From: Hysterangium stoloniferum
Lineage: Eukaryota; Basidiomycota; Agaricomycetes; Hysterangiales; Hysterangiaceae
Direction: 5' to 3'
Length of the DNA: 64,000 nucleotides
NCBI GenBank assembly: GCA_015178975.1
Contig: WHVD01000063.1
Coordinates: forward strand, 62,001-126,000
The notes beneath the pieces were generated by a model. That model was not told where the DNA came from, did no database searches, and saw only the letters and a list, made by a program, of their open reading frames with translations. Below are positions 23,271-34,590 of this stretch, in pieces (position 1 is the stretch's first letter; the number at the start of each line of letters is the position of its first letter). The translations under genes and the position numbers were made by a program.

Positions 23271-23574
23271 GAGGGCTCACTAGTTTATCTGGCCGTACCT
23301 CTTCTTTAGGTAGCCTAGATACACTAGGTAACATATCTAGCGCGTATACTTTCAGGAGACTTCCCAAATCCCCAATGAGGGTTTGCAAGACACACTTACG
23401 GTCTGATTTGGAGTCTCCCGAAGTGAGCCGGTACGTATGTATACCGAGTCCAATGGTAGTAATAGTTAGTATTGATGTTTCGAATGATCCGTGAACAGAT
23501 CAAGTGAATCAAATCTATAGAATTGTAAATGCCCTGGGGGAATTGTCTAATTTATATCAAACAACTCCATTTCT

Positions 23575-24000
23575 AGCCTTATGAATTTATCTTTTTGTTA
23601 CTGTATATACAGCACAACAAAATTAAGGTGTAGTGACAAGTAAGTCTGGAATGGGAAAAAATAAAATAAATGCAGGACGTGACAACGATGGTGTTGTGGT
23701 TCAATGTGTATTACGATATGCGTCCTGTAAATTGGGTCTTGCTAGCTCAACGGTAGCGAGATCCTTACAGTCCCTCTAACCGTCTCAGAGCCTTAGGGCT
23801 GCGGGTTCGATTCGCGTGCGGGACTATAATTTTATTTTGCTAAATCCGGGCGCCTTCCCACCAAGAATTCCTATTGAACCATAATATATCTCTTTTTCCA
23901 AGCGCATGAAATATTTTTAAGAATTATGGGACTAGCCATTAAGTACCAAATATGCATAATCCATAACTACATAGAAGTTCACAGTTCGACGATATATTGA
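23575..24000 (+). repeat. tRNA-Lys-like repeat unit A
   Basis: A unit of about 425 bp: a leader starting CCTTATGAATTTATCTTTTTG, a tRNA-like body (23736-23824), and a tail containing TTCCCACCAAG, TCCTATTGAACCATA and ACCAAATATGCATAATC. The same order occurs in units B (plus), C and D (minus). Confidence 0.75.
23736..23824 (+). tRNA. tRNA-Lys-like pseudogene or relic in unit A
   Basis: The ends GTCTTGC and GCGGGAC can pair as a 7 bp acceptor stem with wobbles. An A-box-like TAGCTCAACGGTAG and a B-box GGTTCGATTC are present, and a T-run (ATTTTATTTT) follows as a possible Pol III stop. The D arm has lost bases compared with units B and C (GCTCAACGGTAGAGC there) and the middle is about 15 nt too long, so a functional tRNA is doubtful. 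The related copies carry GTGAGACTCTTA, the anticodon-arm sequence of tRNA-Lys(CUU). Confidence 0.5.
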
Positions 24001-24002
24001 CT

Positions 24003-24230
24003 TAGCCTTATGAATTTATCTTTTTGTTACTGTATACTAGTACAACAAAATTAAGTGTAGTATAACAAGTAAGTCTGGAATGGGGAACAAAATGAGTGCA
24101 GAACGTAACAACGGTGGTGTTGTGGTTCAGTATGTATTACCATGTGCATCCCGTTAAGCATAGCCTTGCTAGCTCAACGGTAGAGCGTGAGACTCTTACC
24201 CTGTGGCGATCTCTTACAGGATGGCTACTT
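24003..24230 (+). repeat. tRNA-Lys-like repeat unit B, 3' truncated
   Basis: A direct copy of unit A: CCTTATGAATTTATCTTTTTG leader, AAGTAAGTCTGGAATGGGGA, then CCTTGCTAGCTCAACGG and TAGAGCGTGAGACTCTTA (24163 on). The similarity stops shortly after, so the T arm and tail are missing. Confidence 0.7.
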
Positions 24231-25202
24231 GGTAAATTTACGTATGTCTATATTACACTTGCTCTCCCTGTGCTGCTTTGCCGTTGGATATGGAATCGGT
24301 ACATCGGCTAGAAGGTCGTGATCAAGGAGAGAAGATTCAAATATTAGAAGGAAACGGTAGCTATGCTATACTCTATAACACACAGACAAGGCATCAAAAC
24401 TAATCAGATACACACAAATTGGGCTAAACAAGTCAAGCCTCCAACCGCCTGTGTCGCGAAACGCTAGTCGTCCGTTTGTTCCTTTCCCACCGAAGGTAAA
24501 CAATTTACTGGTCACCGTAAAATCTACAGAAATAAAAGAATAATGATGATAATAAGGTAGAATTGTAGCTACATATACATAGATTGTTGTGAAATTCAGT
24601 AAGCACGACTCTTGTGGCTCTTGTTGAGGATATGTAACATTCTGCCACACAAAGTATTCCCGCAGTGTTATGCCCCCCCAAGAACCCACATCGAATCCGT
24701 GGGAGGGTGGAGTTATTCCGATACGCCGGATCCTATTGTCCGCAGAAGTTATCGGGCCCAGTTTCCACTCCCAAACATCGGCCTACCCAACCGTGTGATC
24801 AACCTTCCTCTTCAGACGATAGCTAAAACACCAGTCCATCAGAATTATTGCTGCATCTGGACTACTTGACTCATAGCTCATAGTGTAAGCCTGGTGGCTT
24901 ATGACATACCGATTACATTATCACAGATGTGCATTTTTAGATCATCATTTTTACTTACTGTCATCAACGTCGCCTTTCCCAAGGAATACAGTTTGGTCCT
25001 ATCAACATCTGGACCGATGCCAATGTAAGGCTGCATTAGACAGCAGCCTTTCACATAGCCTCCGTAACTCTTGGCATGGCAATAACACATCTAAAGCCAT
25101 CTGATATTGAACTGTCAATTTCATTGGTCCAATGGCAAGATTCTGAGCTTACTAGTATCCTTGTTTTAGCTCTGATTTGTTAGCCAAGTTCCTAGACCAG
25201 TT
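24231..25202. other. Spacer between inverted tRNA-like repeat arms, no gene seen
   Basis: About 970 bp separating units A/B from units C/D. A 107-codon minus frame (24366-24689) has no recognised domain. No coding support. Confidence 0.4.
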
Positions 25203-25505
25203 CCATGCTTAAAAATATTTAACGCGAACGGAAAAGAATATATATATGGTTCAATAGGAACCTTGGTGGGAAGGAGCGCCGTGATTTAACAAAATAAAAT
25301 AATTACCTCGCACAGGAGTCGAAGGACTGTAAGAATCTCACGCTCTACCGTTGAGCTAGCAAGGCCTGATTAACGAGATCCACATACTGAACCACAATAC
25401 CACCGTTACGTTCTGCACTTATTTTTTCCTTCATTCCAGACTTACTTGTCATACTATACTTAATTTGTTGTACTAGTATATACAGTAACAAAAAGAATTC
25501 ATAGG
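25203..25505 (-). repeat. tRNA-Lys-like repeat unit C (inverted)
   Basis: Read on the minus strand it starts CCTATGAATTCTTTTTGTTAC, continues AAGTAAGTCTGGAATGAAGG, and reaches a tRNA-like body GCCTTGCTAGCTCAACGG followed by TAGAGCGTGAGATTCTTAC. A B-box-like TTCGACTCC and GTGCGAGG then close an acceptor stem with GCCTTGC. The tail has TTCCCACCAAGGTTCC. The body lacks half of the anticodon and variable arms. Confidence 0.7.
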
Positions 25506-25716
25506 GTGCGAACTTTGAATTTCTATGCAGTGATTGATTATGCATATTTGGTATCTTAAAAAACAACTTCACGCTCTTGGAAAAAGAGATATATATCTGA
25601 TTCAATAGGAACCTTGACAGGAAGGAGCCCGTAATTTAACAAAATAAAAGTATACCGACTCTTACCCGGTCAGAGGGACTGTAAGAGTCTTCCGCTCTTG
25701 CGTTGCTAAAAATAGC
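25506..25716 (-). repeat. tRNA-Lys-like repeat unit D (inverted), degenerate
   Basis: Minus-strand copy with a corrupted tRNA part (GACTCTTACAGTCCCTCTGAC) and the tail TTCCTATTGAATCAG, CTCTTTTTCCAAGAGCG and ACCAAATATGCATAATCAAT. It abuts unit C in the same order as A abuts B. Confidence 0.6.
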
Positions 25717-25936
25717 TGTGCTCAATCACATAGTCCCGGAGTTGGTTTTCCATTGATACATGTACTCCAACATGCACTAGCCCATGATTCTATGACCGAA
25801 CATTACAATCCGCAAGATCAATATCTGACAAAGCCTTCTTATATAAGCAAAGTCACCTCTCAGGCCTCCTTGTCACGGGCCGAGCTCAGGCTTAGGACTT
25901 TGTCTCCTGTCTCCTTGATACCTTCTCAGACTTTTT

Positions 25937-27829
25937 ATGGCTTCTATCATAGCCAAACACGCAGTGCACGCTTTTAATAGGGAAAAGCCACATGTAAGTC
26001 AATCCTTGATATCATGAGGATCAAGTTTTAAGGCTGATTCCTGTTCAGTCGTCTATTACCGATTGGATTGATATTCTGACATCGAGTAGATATGAAGTAG
26101 AAGCATATGATGGGTTAATTATCCAAGTCATTGTGTTTTGGCTGGATCTCATACAATACGTAGGATACCCGAGGTCGTGGATTCGATCAACTTGCAGGCC
26201 GAGGGGTGAGCGCGTCTTGATGTGGATCAATAGACTCCAACTAAAGTCTATCAGGACTGCCGAGGCATCCAGGGCAATTCGCAAGAAGCTTAAACACGGA
26301 GATGTTCATCATCAACTACGAGCTCTTGTGGTGTGTTGGTCCACATACTCGTATTGCCCTATCTTGAATGACCGTGTCCTATCAAGATCCTCAAGGCACT
26401 AGTGGAGAATTGCGGGCAAAGATTTCAATGTACGGCTGTTTTATTTATATCCGTCAGTTGTCCCCTTAATATCTCTTCAGCGAGTTTTGCCGATGATAGG
26501 TTGACCGACGCAATTAAACAACTTGCGATTGATCCCACCGGCGATCCCGCAGTCAAGAAGAAAGTGTTGATTGTTTTGGCATCTTGGAAACGTCAATTTC
26601 AGGATGATCCCAAAATGAAGCTCGTGGCGTCGCTTTTTGATCAATGCAGACCCACCACTCACCGCAAATCCGCTGAGCATTCCGCTCAACCTGTGGTATC
26701 TGAGGAATATGCTGCTAGGGAACGAGAACGAGAGAGAGAGAGAGAAGAGAGAGGTGCTGCAAAGCGGGAGAAAGAGGCAGCTAAGATACGCGCGAGGAGA
26801 GAGAAAGAGGAGGAACGACAAAGGAAAAGCAAGGATGCCCGGAGACCGAAGCGCAAGCCTTTTAACTTTGAACAGGAGAAGCCACAAGTTCTGGCCACCA
26901 TAGCTTCAGCGAGTCATGCTTCCAGTAATCTGGTAAACGCGTTAATGGTGGGCATCCTAGATTTCATCCCCATGTTCTTATTGGTGACAATGGGTTCCAC
27001 AGTTGGTGAACCGGGAATTGGAACCTGTAGAAACAAACGCGCGTGTACAAGAGTGTTTGACAGCTGCTAAAACTGTGAGAAAGCAGATTGTACGGTACAT
27101 TCAGGTACGATCGTCTTTCACCCTGATTCAGTATATTCAACCGGCGGTAAAATAATCAGCTTGTTGAAGATGAAGAGCTCATCGGAACTCTTCTGGAAAC
27201 AAACGAGCGTATCATTCATGCTTTAGAAATGTACGATAAGGTGAGTAGAACGGTCTTTTTCCTCAAAGTAGTCGTAATACGATATATTTTTTCAGCACCT
27301 TATCCCAGACATCGACACTGGTTTTGAACCCCAGCTATCTCGTACTACCCTCGCTGATGGGAATGGGTCCATATCTGAATTGTCTAAACTGCAGGATAAG
27401 CAACGTATGGCAGTTGCCCGAGCACAGCGACCCCGCGGGGCCGTCGGTGGTAGCAATGTCCATGCTGACTTGCAGGACTTGGACTTTGGAACACTTAGCT
27501 CTGACGACGCAGGTTTGCCACCTCCCCTCAGACCTAACAGACCTGATTCTCCCATGGACGAGAATGGCCAGGGACGAGGCTCTCTTTCTGATTTTAGTGA
27601 TTATGATTCGTCAGATGAAGCCCCCTACAATCGTTATCGACGCGGCAGTGGATCTGCATCACCCGTGAAAGGGAAAGCGCGCGCGCTCTTTAAGTCCTTC
27701 AGTGACGAGGATTTGGCTGGAGAGGGAGTGGTCAATCGACAGGCGTTGCTCGACGACTCTGACCCCTTCGCGGACCCGGAAGTCCCGACACCAGGAGTTT
27801 CTAGCAAGTCCCAATTCAATTGGCCATGA
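25937..27829 (+). CDS. LSB5: VHS-GAT domain protein, Lsb5-like
   Basis: Adaptor of ubiquitin-linked endosomal sorting and actin-linked endocytosis; yeast Lsb5 binds Las17 and ubiquitin. The start is ATG 25937 (MASIIAKHAVHAFNREKPH). The VHS domain is spread over five short exons: SSITDWIDILTSSRYEVEAY, DGIPEVVDSINLQAEG, TAEASRAIRKKLKHGDVHHQ, ILKALVENCGQRFQ and SFADDRLTDAIKQLAIDP, then VLIVLASWKRQFQDDPKM. A highly charged Arg/Glu-rich stretch (about residues 145-200) precedes the helical GAT region: NRELEPVETNARVQECLTAA, VEDEELIGTLLETNERIIHA. The acidic C-terminal tail ends SKSQFNWP at 27829. Introns are short GT..AG and all keep frame. Convergent with UTP11, with 107 bp between stop codons. The VHS assignment is strong; the orthology to Lsb5 is likely. 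Confidence 0.86.
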
Positions 27830-27936
27830 AATTGTGACCTTGTTAATATCAACGTTGGCTACACATGGCCAAATGTTTGTAAGTGTAATTAGAATATGAT
27901 CAATTACTGTATTCGCGACTAGCACAATAAACGTAT

Positions 27937-29193
27937 TCATTTTTTCCTCTCCGCTTTCCATTTGTAGACTCTAGGCCGGTATACTTTCTCTTCCATGCCA
28001 ACGTCTACTTTCCGCCGCCTTCCTTTCCTAGCATCTAGAGCGTCCTCATCATCGTCCTCATCCTTGTCGTCATCATCTCCCTCCACACTTTCAATGCCAC
28101 GAATCTTCTTTGCAGCACCCTTTCCCATCATGAGCCGTTGCATCTCTAGTTCCCGCGCAACGTTACGCAAGTTGGCATCACGTTTTAACCTTGCTGCGAG
28201 CTCTTTAAGAAGCCGTCCACGATGAACCTGACGTTATGTGGTCAAAAGAGGTGTGTATAAGTGAGATTGAATAGTTACAGCAGCAGCTTGCGTTCGTTCC
28301 TCCATGTGCGCATCATCCTCGGCATGGTCACTTAGATTATGACTGTGGCTGGATGATTTTTTTGTCCGTTTTTCGCTGCCAGCCCAACCCAGATCGACGT
28401 CTTCATCGTCGTCGTTCTGTTGAGCAGCCTTGAAGGACTCTGGCATGGTGTGGCGTGCAGGAGCATGATATTTACGAGCTGCATGGAGACCATCCGAAAC
28501 CGATATTAAGAATATATGTGCTTGGTACTAACCTTCTTCGTCATTCGATACAAATATGACATGCTTTGAATTGCTTGCAGACTTCCGTCTTGCTTTGCTC
28601 TTTCCTTTAGCAGACGACAAAACTCCAGCATTTTGTAGGATGATCAACTCCTCCTCGTCGAGGTTAGCATCATCATTTCCATCTAACTCATCCTGGCCAG
28701 CTTTTCCCGGGGTCAATAAGTCTGCCAACGCACTTAGCTGCGCTTTGAGCTTGTCGATTTTCTGTATACCATATGAAAAAGTGTAATTATTCATTTAAAA
28801 TAATACATACCTTCAATTCGGCCTGACGAACTGCACGAATATAATTCCCATCTTGCGTTTTGAGAATTTTCACCATATCTGTGGGTAAGGACGCATTTCC
28901 TCGGTCTTTTATGTGCACACCACGCTGTAAACTGTTAGAATGAGGTACAGCCGACACGAACGTAAAAGCAGCACCTCCGTCGCACTCTTAATCATGCCAA
29001 AGTAGAACTCATCCTTATTCCTCAGCGCTGCCTTCTCCTTCAGCCTCTTGATCCTATCCTGCTTGGAATGGAAGTCCCTAGCACGCTTCACATAATCCCC
29101 ATGTTTTTCAAGAATCCCAAATCGCGTTCGGTTAGAAAGCTGGGAACGCTCTTTATGATTCCTTCGATGCAAGGAATTGCGTAGGGATGACAT
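27937..29193 (-). CDS. UTP11: Utp11, small-subunit processome protein
   Basis: U3 snoRNA-associated nucleolar protein required for 18S rRNA processing. I choose ATG 29193 because the protein then begins [18 protein letters not shown], the usual family start; an upstream in-frame Met exists at 29286. The N-terminal exon continues [40 protein letters not shown] and GMIKS. Then come [27 protein letters not shown] and KIDKLKAQL, each in its own exon. The central and C-terminal parts hold acidic runs, the [16 protein letters not shown] segment, [21 protein letters not shown] and the end [10 protein letters not shown] at 27937. About six exons. Intact. Confidence 0.93.
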
Positions 29194-29432
29194 GCTGACT
29201 CTCAGGAAGGGAAATTGCCGCTGACGTAATTCTTGCACCGGAAGCAAATGCTCAGAATAGGACGAATAAGCTATGTAGACACTCAAGCTAAAATAAATTT
29301 GCGTTCACCCCCAGCGCACCAGCTTTCGCTTTTTAGGTAGGTCCATTGTGGACATGTTGCTAATATTGGCAAGCATCAATAATGCTATCGCCTATATCAC
29401 TGTACACATCGTCGTTACCGCCGTTGAGAGTG

Positions 29433-29509
29433 TGCCCCATGGCTTAGTTGGCTATAGCGTCCGACTGTTAAGATATCGGAAGGTCGAGAGTTCGAGCCTC
29501 TCTGGGGCA
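29433..29509 (+). tRNA. tRNA-Asn (GUU) with a small anticodon-loop insert
   Basis: Acceptor strands TGCCCCA and TGGGGCA pair over 7 bp, the D arm is GCTTAGTTGGCTATAGC, and the T arm is GAGAG TTCGAGC CTCTC with the B-box GTTCGAGCC. The anticodon stem TCCGA/TCGGA encloses CTGTTAAGATA, that is the tRNA-Asn loop CTGTTAA plus four extra bases. The extra bases sit where tRNA introns lie (after position 37), so they may be a minimal intron; otherwise the gene is defective. No long T run follows closely. Confidence 0.75.
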
Positions 29510-30240
29510 GGTCTATGTCAGTGCTATCTTATTGCCTGAGCTCAATATATACCTTTTGCGCCTGGAAACACTGAAGCAAAAATTTCAAAATAAGTTATGG
29601 ATTCACATAAAGTCAAATGAAGTAGAGATATATTCAGATCATTTAAAATCAATTGAGAGAGAGAGAGAGAGAGAGAGGATTCAATTAGAGTGCTTGAAGT
29701 GCCAATGTGCTTATGGTGCACTGTGCTATTGTGATTACATAGTGGTTAGTGAAGTATATCTACTGTTTTGGGAAAAAAGGAAGGAAAAAGGTAAAGGAGG
29801 AGTAGAGCATAAGATACACCCCCTCAGAGAGGGGCAGGACACAGTTCTAGACCTGCTGTCCATTTTGGTCAATTGTTGCCATGGAAATTATTTCTTGTGA
29901 CTGAGGGAGCCCGCTGCTGGTTCCCCAGTAGTGGTTGAAACTCCCCATGCCTCCAGCATAGTATTCAACTTAGTAAAATGTAAAGGATGAGAAGAAGAAA
30001 AAAAAAGGATATACTGTAGAAGGGATGGGTGACTAGAAAGTGGATGCAGTTAGCCATGTTTTACATGGAAGTGACTTGGGTTGTAGGTGAATGAAACAGA
30101 TAGACTGGAGTGTTTGCTCTGGGGGGGGCATAGATGAGCATACATCTCTAGGGTAGGATGAGATGGGGTTATGGATGGGGTGTATGTTGATGTGGTTTTC
30201 ATTAGAGTCTGTAGTTGAGAGGATTTGTGATTGCAGTGAT
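29510..30240. other. Start of transposon island, no gene; (GA)n microsatellite
   Basis: About 730 bp with a GA microsatellite at about 29657-29677 and a purine-rich run near 29990-30010. It lies beyond the C-terminal end of the minus-strand LINE and may be its 3' region. The palindromic run CCCCCTCAGAGAGGGG at about 29819-29834 is visible. No gene seen. Confidence 0.4.
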
Positions 30241-30306
30241 ATTGTTGTGGTCACTGAGGAGTGACATTGATGTAGTCATTGAATCTGGCAGTGCTCACAA
30301 TGTAAG

Positions 30307-31030
30307 TGTTAAGAACTGAAAACTGACTAATGTCGGTGGCCGACAGGGACCGATCGGAAGGACTTGGCTTCAGCTTATGTGCTGCGCCCTTGCAAATATC
30401 TGTAGGGTGTCCTTAGATTTCGGATGGGCGAAGACTAATCCTAAAGAGTTCCTTTCGGCGAGATACCGATCAGGACCAAAGGACAAGTCGAGTGTCGGGC
30501 CAAGGGGTCGGGGCCGGAAGTGGGTGAGCGCACACGAAGGCGGAAGGGGGAATTCTTAGTATGAGACTGTTATGGACGTATGAGGGTGTTCTGAGTCGAT
30601 ATTCTGATTGCCTAGTAACTACAACTACAGCCGGCTCATATACAAGTAACAGGCATCTAGAAAGTACTAACGGGGAGAAAGGTGGAAAATGGCATTAACA
30701 ATAAGCTTGACTAGGAACAGGAAGTTTATGATTAGTTCGGAGGCCGATGATAACCGAGAGCGGAATTACGATAAAAGGAAATAGTTTGAGGACTACAAAT
30801 ATAGATAGACATATGTGAAACATAGGATAGAACGGATCAACATAATGAAAGGGACGTATCAAAAGTTTAACCAGACAATACAAGTATTTTGACGTGGGCA
30901 TAAACAGAGTTTGATCATCGTGAAAACATACGTCAGCTTTGGGGGCCGATGGTTTCCGAAGTGGTGACTTGCAAATGTTGATAAGTGGCGATAACCTCAG
31001 AACCGATAGGGTTGCGACACGGTCGTAACA
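30307..31030 (+). mobile_element. Solo LTR, family LTR1 (724 bp)
   Basis: It starts TGTTAAGAACTG and ends GGTCGTAACA. GTAAG flanks both sides (30302-30306, 31031-31035), a perfect 5 bp target duplication. It sits in the C-terminal end of the LINE. The length is identical to the copy at 46859-47582. Confidence 0.9.
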
Positions 31031-32190
31031 GTAAGTGAGTGTATGGGGTATTTTTTTTTGGATTGTTGAGAAGGTGTGACAATGAGTATGATGCTTTGCC
31101 TGTGGCACATCAAAGAGTCTGACATTGGGTAATGAATCTCTTGCAGTGAAAAAAGTAGTGTGCAACTGTTTCAGGAACTTTGCATTTGGTGCAGAGGGCT
31201 GAATCCACAGCCTTGATCTTGTGTAGAAATGTGTTGAGAGTAATGTGCCCTGTACAGAGTTGGATGAGGATACTGGTGGCCCTGTGTGGTAGGGTGGTGA
31301 GGATACTGTAAGGGGACATTCCATTTCTTCCCTTTAGTTTATGTCATGGCTATACTGGCCAACCCTTAGAGGTTATTGTACATTATCTCCTATAATTTCC
31401 TCATATTTCTTAGAGAGTTATTCCACCCTCTAGGAATATTCTAAGGTAGAGTATATAGTTAGTGTCTATTGGGGTGGGCTGTCATTCTACTTTTAGGCAC
31501 CCCATGTTGCAGAGCACCTAGGAGAGACACCCTCCTTATCCTTTTCTCTTTGGATATCCCTCTGCTAGCCTTGTGTGAGTACCACAGGCCCTGTTAGAGG
31601 TAGCCCTTACAGATACAATAGGTACAATGACTGGGTAGGGTGTTATTGATCTTTGTCATTCAGGGATATCTGGCTGAGAGCTTCCACATTTCAAACCATT
31701 TGGGGATTAACATGATTTTGTGAGTGGCTTTTAGAGCTGCAATGCTGGTTGGTAGACATTTGTGTGAAATGGGGGGGAGTGAGTCATTCATTGAGCATGA
31801 TCCTTTGGTGGTGGCTTTAGTGTGATTATCAGCCAGCTTATTTCCTTTGATTCCTTCATGTCCAGGTACCCATTTAAAGTGTATGTATGTGGGTGCAACA
31901 TCTGTGATGTTGTAATGACTGGATGGCTCAGATAATGGCATCCAGGAGATGTTGGCTAGGTTGGATGGCATTGTTGGTGAGTGCTTTGATTGCTGCCTGA
32001 TTGTCTAGTGCAATTAGGATAGACCTGGCATATGGGAACTTGTCAATTAGCTTCAGTGCTAGTAGGATACTGACTAATTCCCCTTTGAAGACAGTGTGGG
32101 GCTCTTGTGGTCCTAGATGGAAAAAAGGGTAGTTGTTGGTGAGTGGAACTATTGCTGTGGCGCTGATGTAATTTTCAAGGCCTGACCTAT

Positions 32191-32466
32191 TGGAATCCCA
32201 TTGTCAATGAGATCACTGGTGGTCACATGAGTTGACAAGACCACAGTGTATTGTCTAGAACTGAGATGGGATACAGGAGGTTACAGTGTATGGTAAGGAA
32301 AGAGAGAGAAAACTACCTAGGCTATATACATGTATGATGTGGTCACATGCCAGAACAAAAGGAGTGGAACAAAGGAAACAAGAAACAAAGGGTGAACACA
32401 TAACAAGGAGTGAACACATAATGGGAACAATGAGTGAAAGCATAAGACTGGGGTGCCAGGCTTACA
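32191..32466 (-). mobile_element. Solo LTR, family LTR3 (276 bp, diverged)
   Basis: It starts TGGAATCCCATTGTCAA and ends GGCTTACA, related to the paired LTRs at 39836 and 40784. CCTAT flanks both sides (32186-32190, 32467-32471). Inserted in the LINE RNase H region. The strand follows the proposed orientation of the 39836 element. Confidence 0.85.
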
Positions 32467-32536
32467 CCTATCCAAGTATATCTGTAAGTTGTTGATTTGT
32501 GTTTGTATATTTTGGGCAGCCTCTTCTTTGTTCACT

Positions 32537-33629
32537 TGTTAAGAGCAGAAACTGATGGATGTCGGCAGACAGACAGGGACCGAACGGAAGGACTTGGCTT
32601 CAGCTTATGTGCTGCACCCTCGCAAGTTACCGTCGGGTGTCCTTAAATTTCGGGCGGGCGGAAACTAGTCCTGTCAAATAAACCTCTCGGTAAACTACCG
32701 ATCGGAAACCGAAGGATCAGTCAAGGGTTGGGCTGAGGGGTCGGAGACCAAGAGTTGGGGACTGAGAGTCGGAGATTGAGAGTCGGGGACTGAGAGTCAG
32801 AGATTGAGAGAGTCGGAGACTGAGAGAGTCGGAGACTGAGAGAGTTGGAGACTGAGAGAGTTGGAGACTGAGAGAGTTGGAGACTGAGAGAGTTGGAGAC
32901 TGAGAGAGTTGGAGACTGAGAGAGTCAGAGACTGAGAGAGTCAGAGACTGAGAGAGTCAGAGACTGAGAGAGTCAGAGACTGAGAGAGTCAGAGACTGAG
33001 AGTCGGAGACTGAGACAGTCGGAGACTGAGAGTGTCGGAGATTAGAGGTTGCGGTCGTAAATGTAGGTTGAATCGTAAATCGGAGGGAGTCGGAATGTGG
33101 TGGTCGTGAATAGATAATGGAGTCGGAAATTAGAGGGTATCTAAGTCGATCTAAGTCGATATTCTAAGTCGATATTCTGATTGTCTAGTAGTTACATTAC
33201 AGCGGGTTTATATATGGGTTATCGGCGTCTAGAAACTACTAACTAAGGGAAGAGCGGAAAACGGCATTGACAAATAAGCTTGACTAGGAACCGGAAAGTT
33301 ACGATAAGATCGGAAGCCGAGATTTAGCCAAGAGCGGAATTACGAGAAAAAGGAATAGTCCACGGGCTACAGGTATATATGGGCATATGTGAAACATAGA
33401 GTAAAACAGATCATCATAATGAAAGGGGATGTATCAAAGCATAACCAGATGGTAGAGTATATTTTGACAGGGGCGTAAATGAGGTTTGATCGCCATGAAG
33501 GTATATGTCAGTGTCGGTGTTCCGAAGGTTGCCGAAATGATAACTTGATCAATAACTTGGAACATTGATAGATGGTAGTATTCTCGGAGACCATCGGGTT
33601 GCGACATGGGTTACGACACGGTCGTAACA
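32537..33629 (+). mobile_element. Solo LTR, family LTR1 (1093 bp) with internal minisatellite
   Basis: It starts TGTTAAGAGCAG and ends GGTCGTAACA, with a perfect TCACT duplication (32532-32536, 33630-33634). It is about 370 bp longer than the 724 bp copies because of a 16 bp tandem array at about 32755-33045. Inserted in the LINE. Confidence 0.9.
32755..33045 (+). repeat. 16 bp minisatellite inside LTR1
   Basis: Tandem copies of about GAGAGTCGGAGACTGA with C/T and G/A variants, roughly 18 copies. A shorter array of the same unit is in the LTR1 copy at 38344-39348. The 724 bp copies lack it. Confidence 0.85.
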
Positions 33630-33711
33630 TCACTGCTATGTGGTGTGTAAAGGTGGGTTGCCAGTTTGGGTGTTGTTGGTATGGGTTGATGGTTTTGATG
33701 TCATGGGGCAC

Positions 33712-34350
33712 TATTAAGATCTAGGCAAAAGGGGTTGAGAGAGGGCTCTATGTTGGGGGGCCAACAATAGAGATTGTACTAGTTGGGGGGTCTGACTCTA
33801 TAAAACAGGTGGAGCTTGGCTTCAACTTATGTGTTGTACCCTCATATGAACTGTTAAGGTGCTCCAGTATTTCAAAGAGAACAGATAGTAAATAAGAACT
33901 GAAGACAACACTTAGCTCACTTGACCAGAGGGCTGATATACTAAGAGTTGTAAGGTAGAGGGTCATGGCTTGCTGACAATGCCTTAGGGGGTATTGGGGA
34001 GGGGTAAGATGGTTGGATACTAAACAGAGGTAATCTAATCAATATTGGAATTGAAGAGTAGTAGCATACATAGTAGGAACTTTATACAAAGGTGTAACAG
34101 GCAAGTGGAGGGCTGATCAAGGAAGTGGGAAGTAGTGATGGGTCAAAGGAAGCATGGGAAGGGGTAGGGATCAGACTAGAAATGGGTGATGGGAGAGTGT
34201 CAGGATGGAGATGGGATGGGATGATGAAAAGGGAAAACCATAGTGAACCAAGTGTCAGGGCATTGTGGGCAGTGACACCATGGTTGGGGGTTCTGATGGT
34301 GGGAAGAATAAAACAAGGCTGTGGGGGGCTGAATGACTGGGATCCTAACA
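33712..34350 (+). mobile_element. Solo LTR, family LTR4 (639 bp)
   Basis: It starts TATTAAGATCTAGG (mutated TGTTAAG) and ends GGGATCCTAACA. GGCAC flanks both sides (33707-33711, 34351-34355). It carries the core word CTTGGCTTCAACTTATGTG at about 33807. Inserted in the LINE. Confidence 0.85.
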
Positions 34351-34590
34351 GGCACAATGGAGGAATGTTGGATTAGGTTGTGTACACTTGATCAGTGTCT
34401 TTTTGGGGTCTATCACCTGACAGATCTTATGATGGAGGCCAGAGGGGGTGGGGATGGGAGTGAAGCCAGTCGTAACATTTCACAGAAACATACATATGTC
34501 TTGAAGAAGGATTTGGATGGGAGGGATAAAGGTGTGGAGTTCTAGAACATCTGTCACAGTGCATCTGAAAGTGCCAGTTATTAGTTTGCA

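Larger units (their letters stand above)
30241..34590 (-). mobile_element. Decayed Tad-like LINE, reverse transcriptase/RNase H end, interrupted by four LTRs
   Basis: Minus-strand coding remnants read through the insertions in this order: STPP-type fragment near 34400, PNWQPTFTHHIA (33640-33680), EEAAQNIQTQINNLQIYL (32470-32530), GLENYISATAIVPLTNNYPF (32100-32190), LDNQAAIKALTNN (31990), the RNase H core FKWVPGHEGIKGNKLADNH (31820-31880), and the C-terminal segment ILTTLPHRATSILIQLCTGH with CTKCKVPETVAHYFFHC (31110-31320). It closes with STARFNDYIN near 30270. RNase H followed by a Cys/His finger at the end of ORF2 is characteristic of Tad-type fungal LINEs. Removing the solo LTRs at 30307, 32191, 32537 and 33712 restores adjacency. 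The 5' limit is uncertain. Inactive. Confidence 0.75.

Noticed and set aside
26477-26901. Minus-strand hydrophobic/Ser-rich frames
   Set aside because: Antisense of the Arg/Glu-rich linker of the VHS-GAT protein.
30695-31324. 209-codon minus frame
   Set aside because: Most of it crosses the LTR1 and its junction with the LINE; the same frame recurs in other LTR1 copies (47247-47654), so it is LTR sequence, not a gene.
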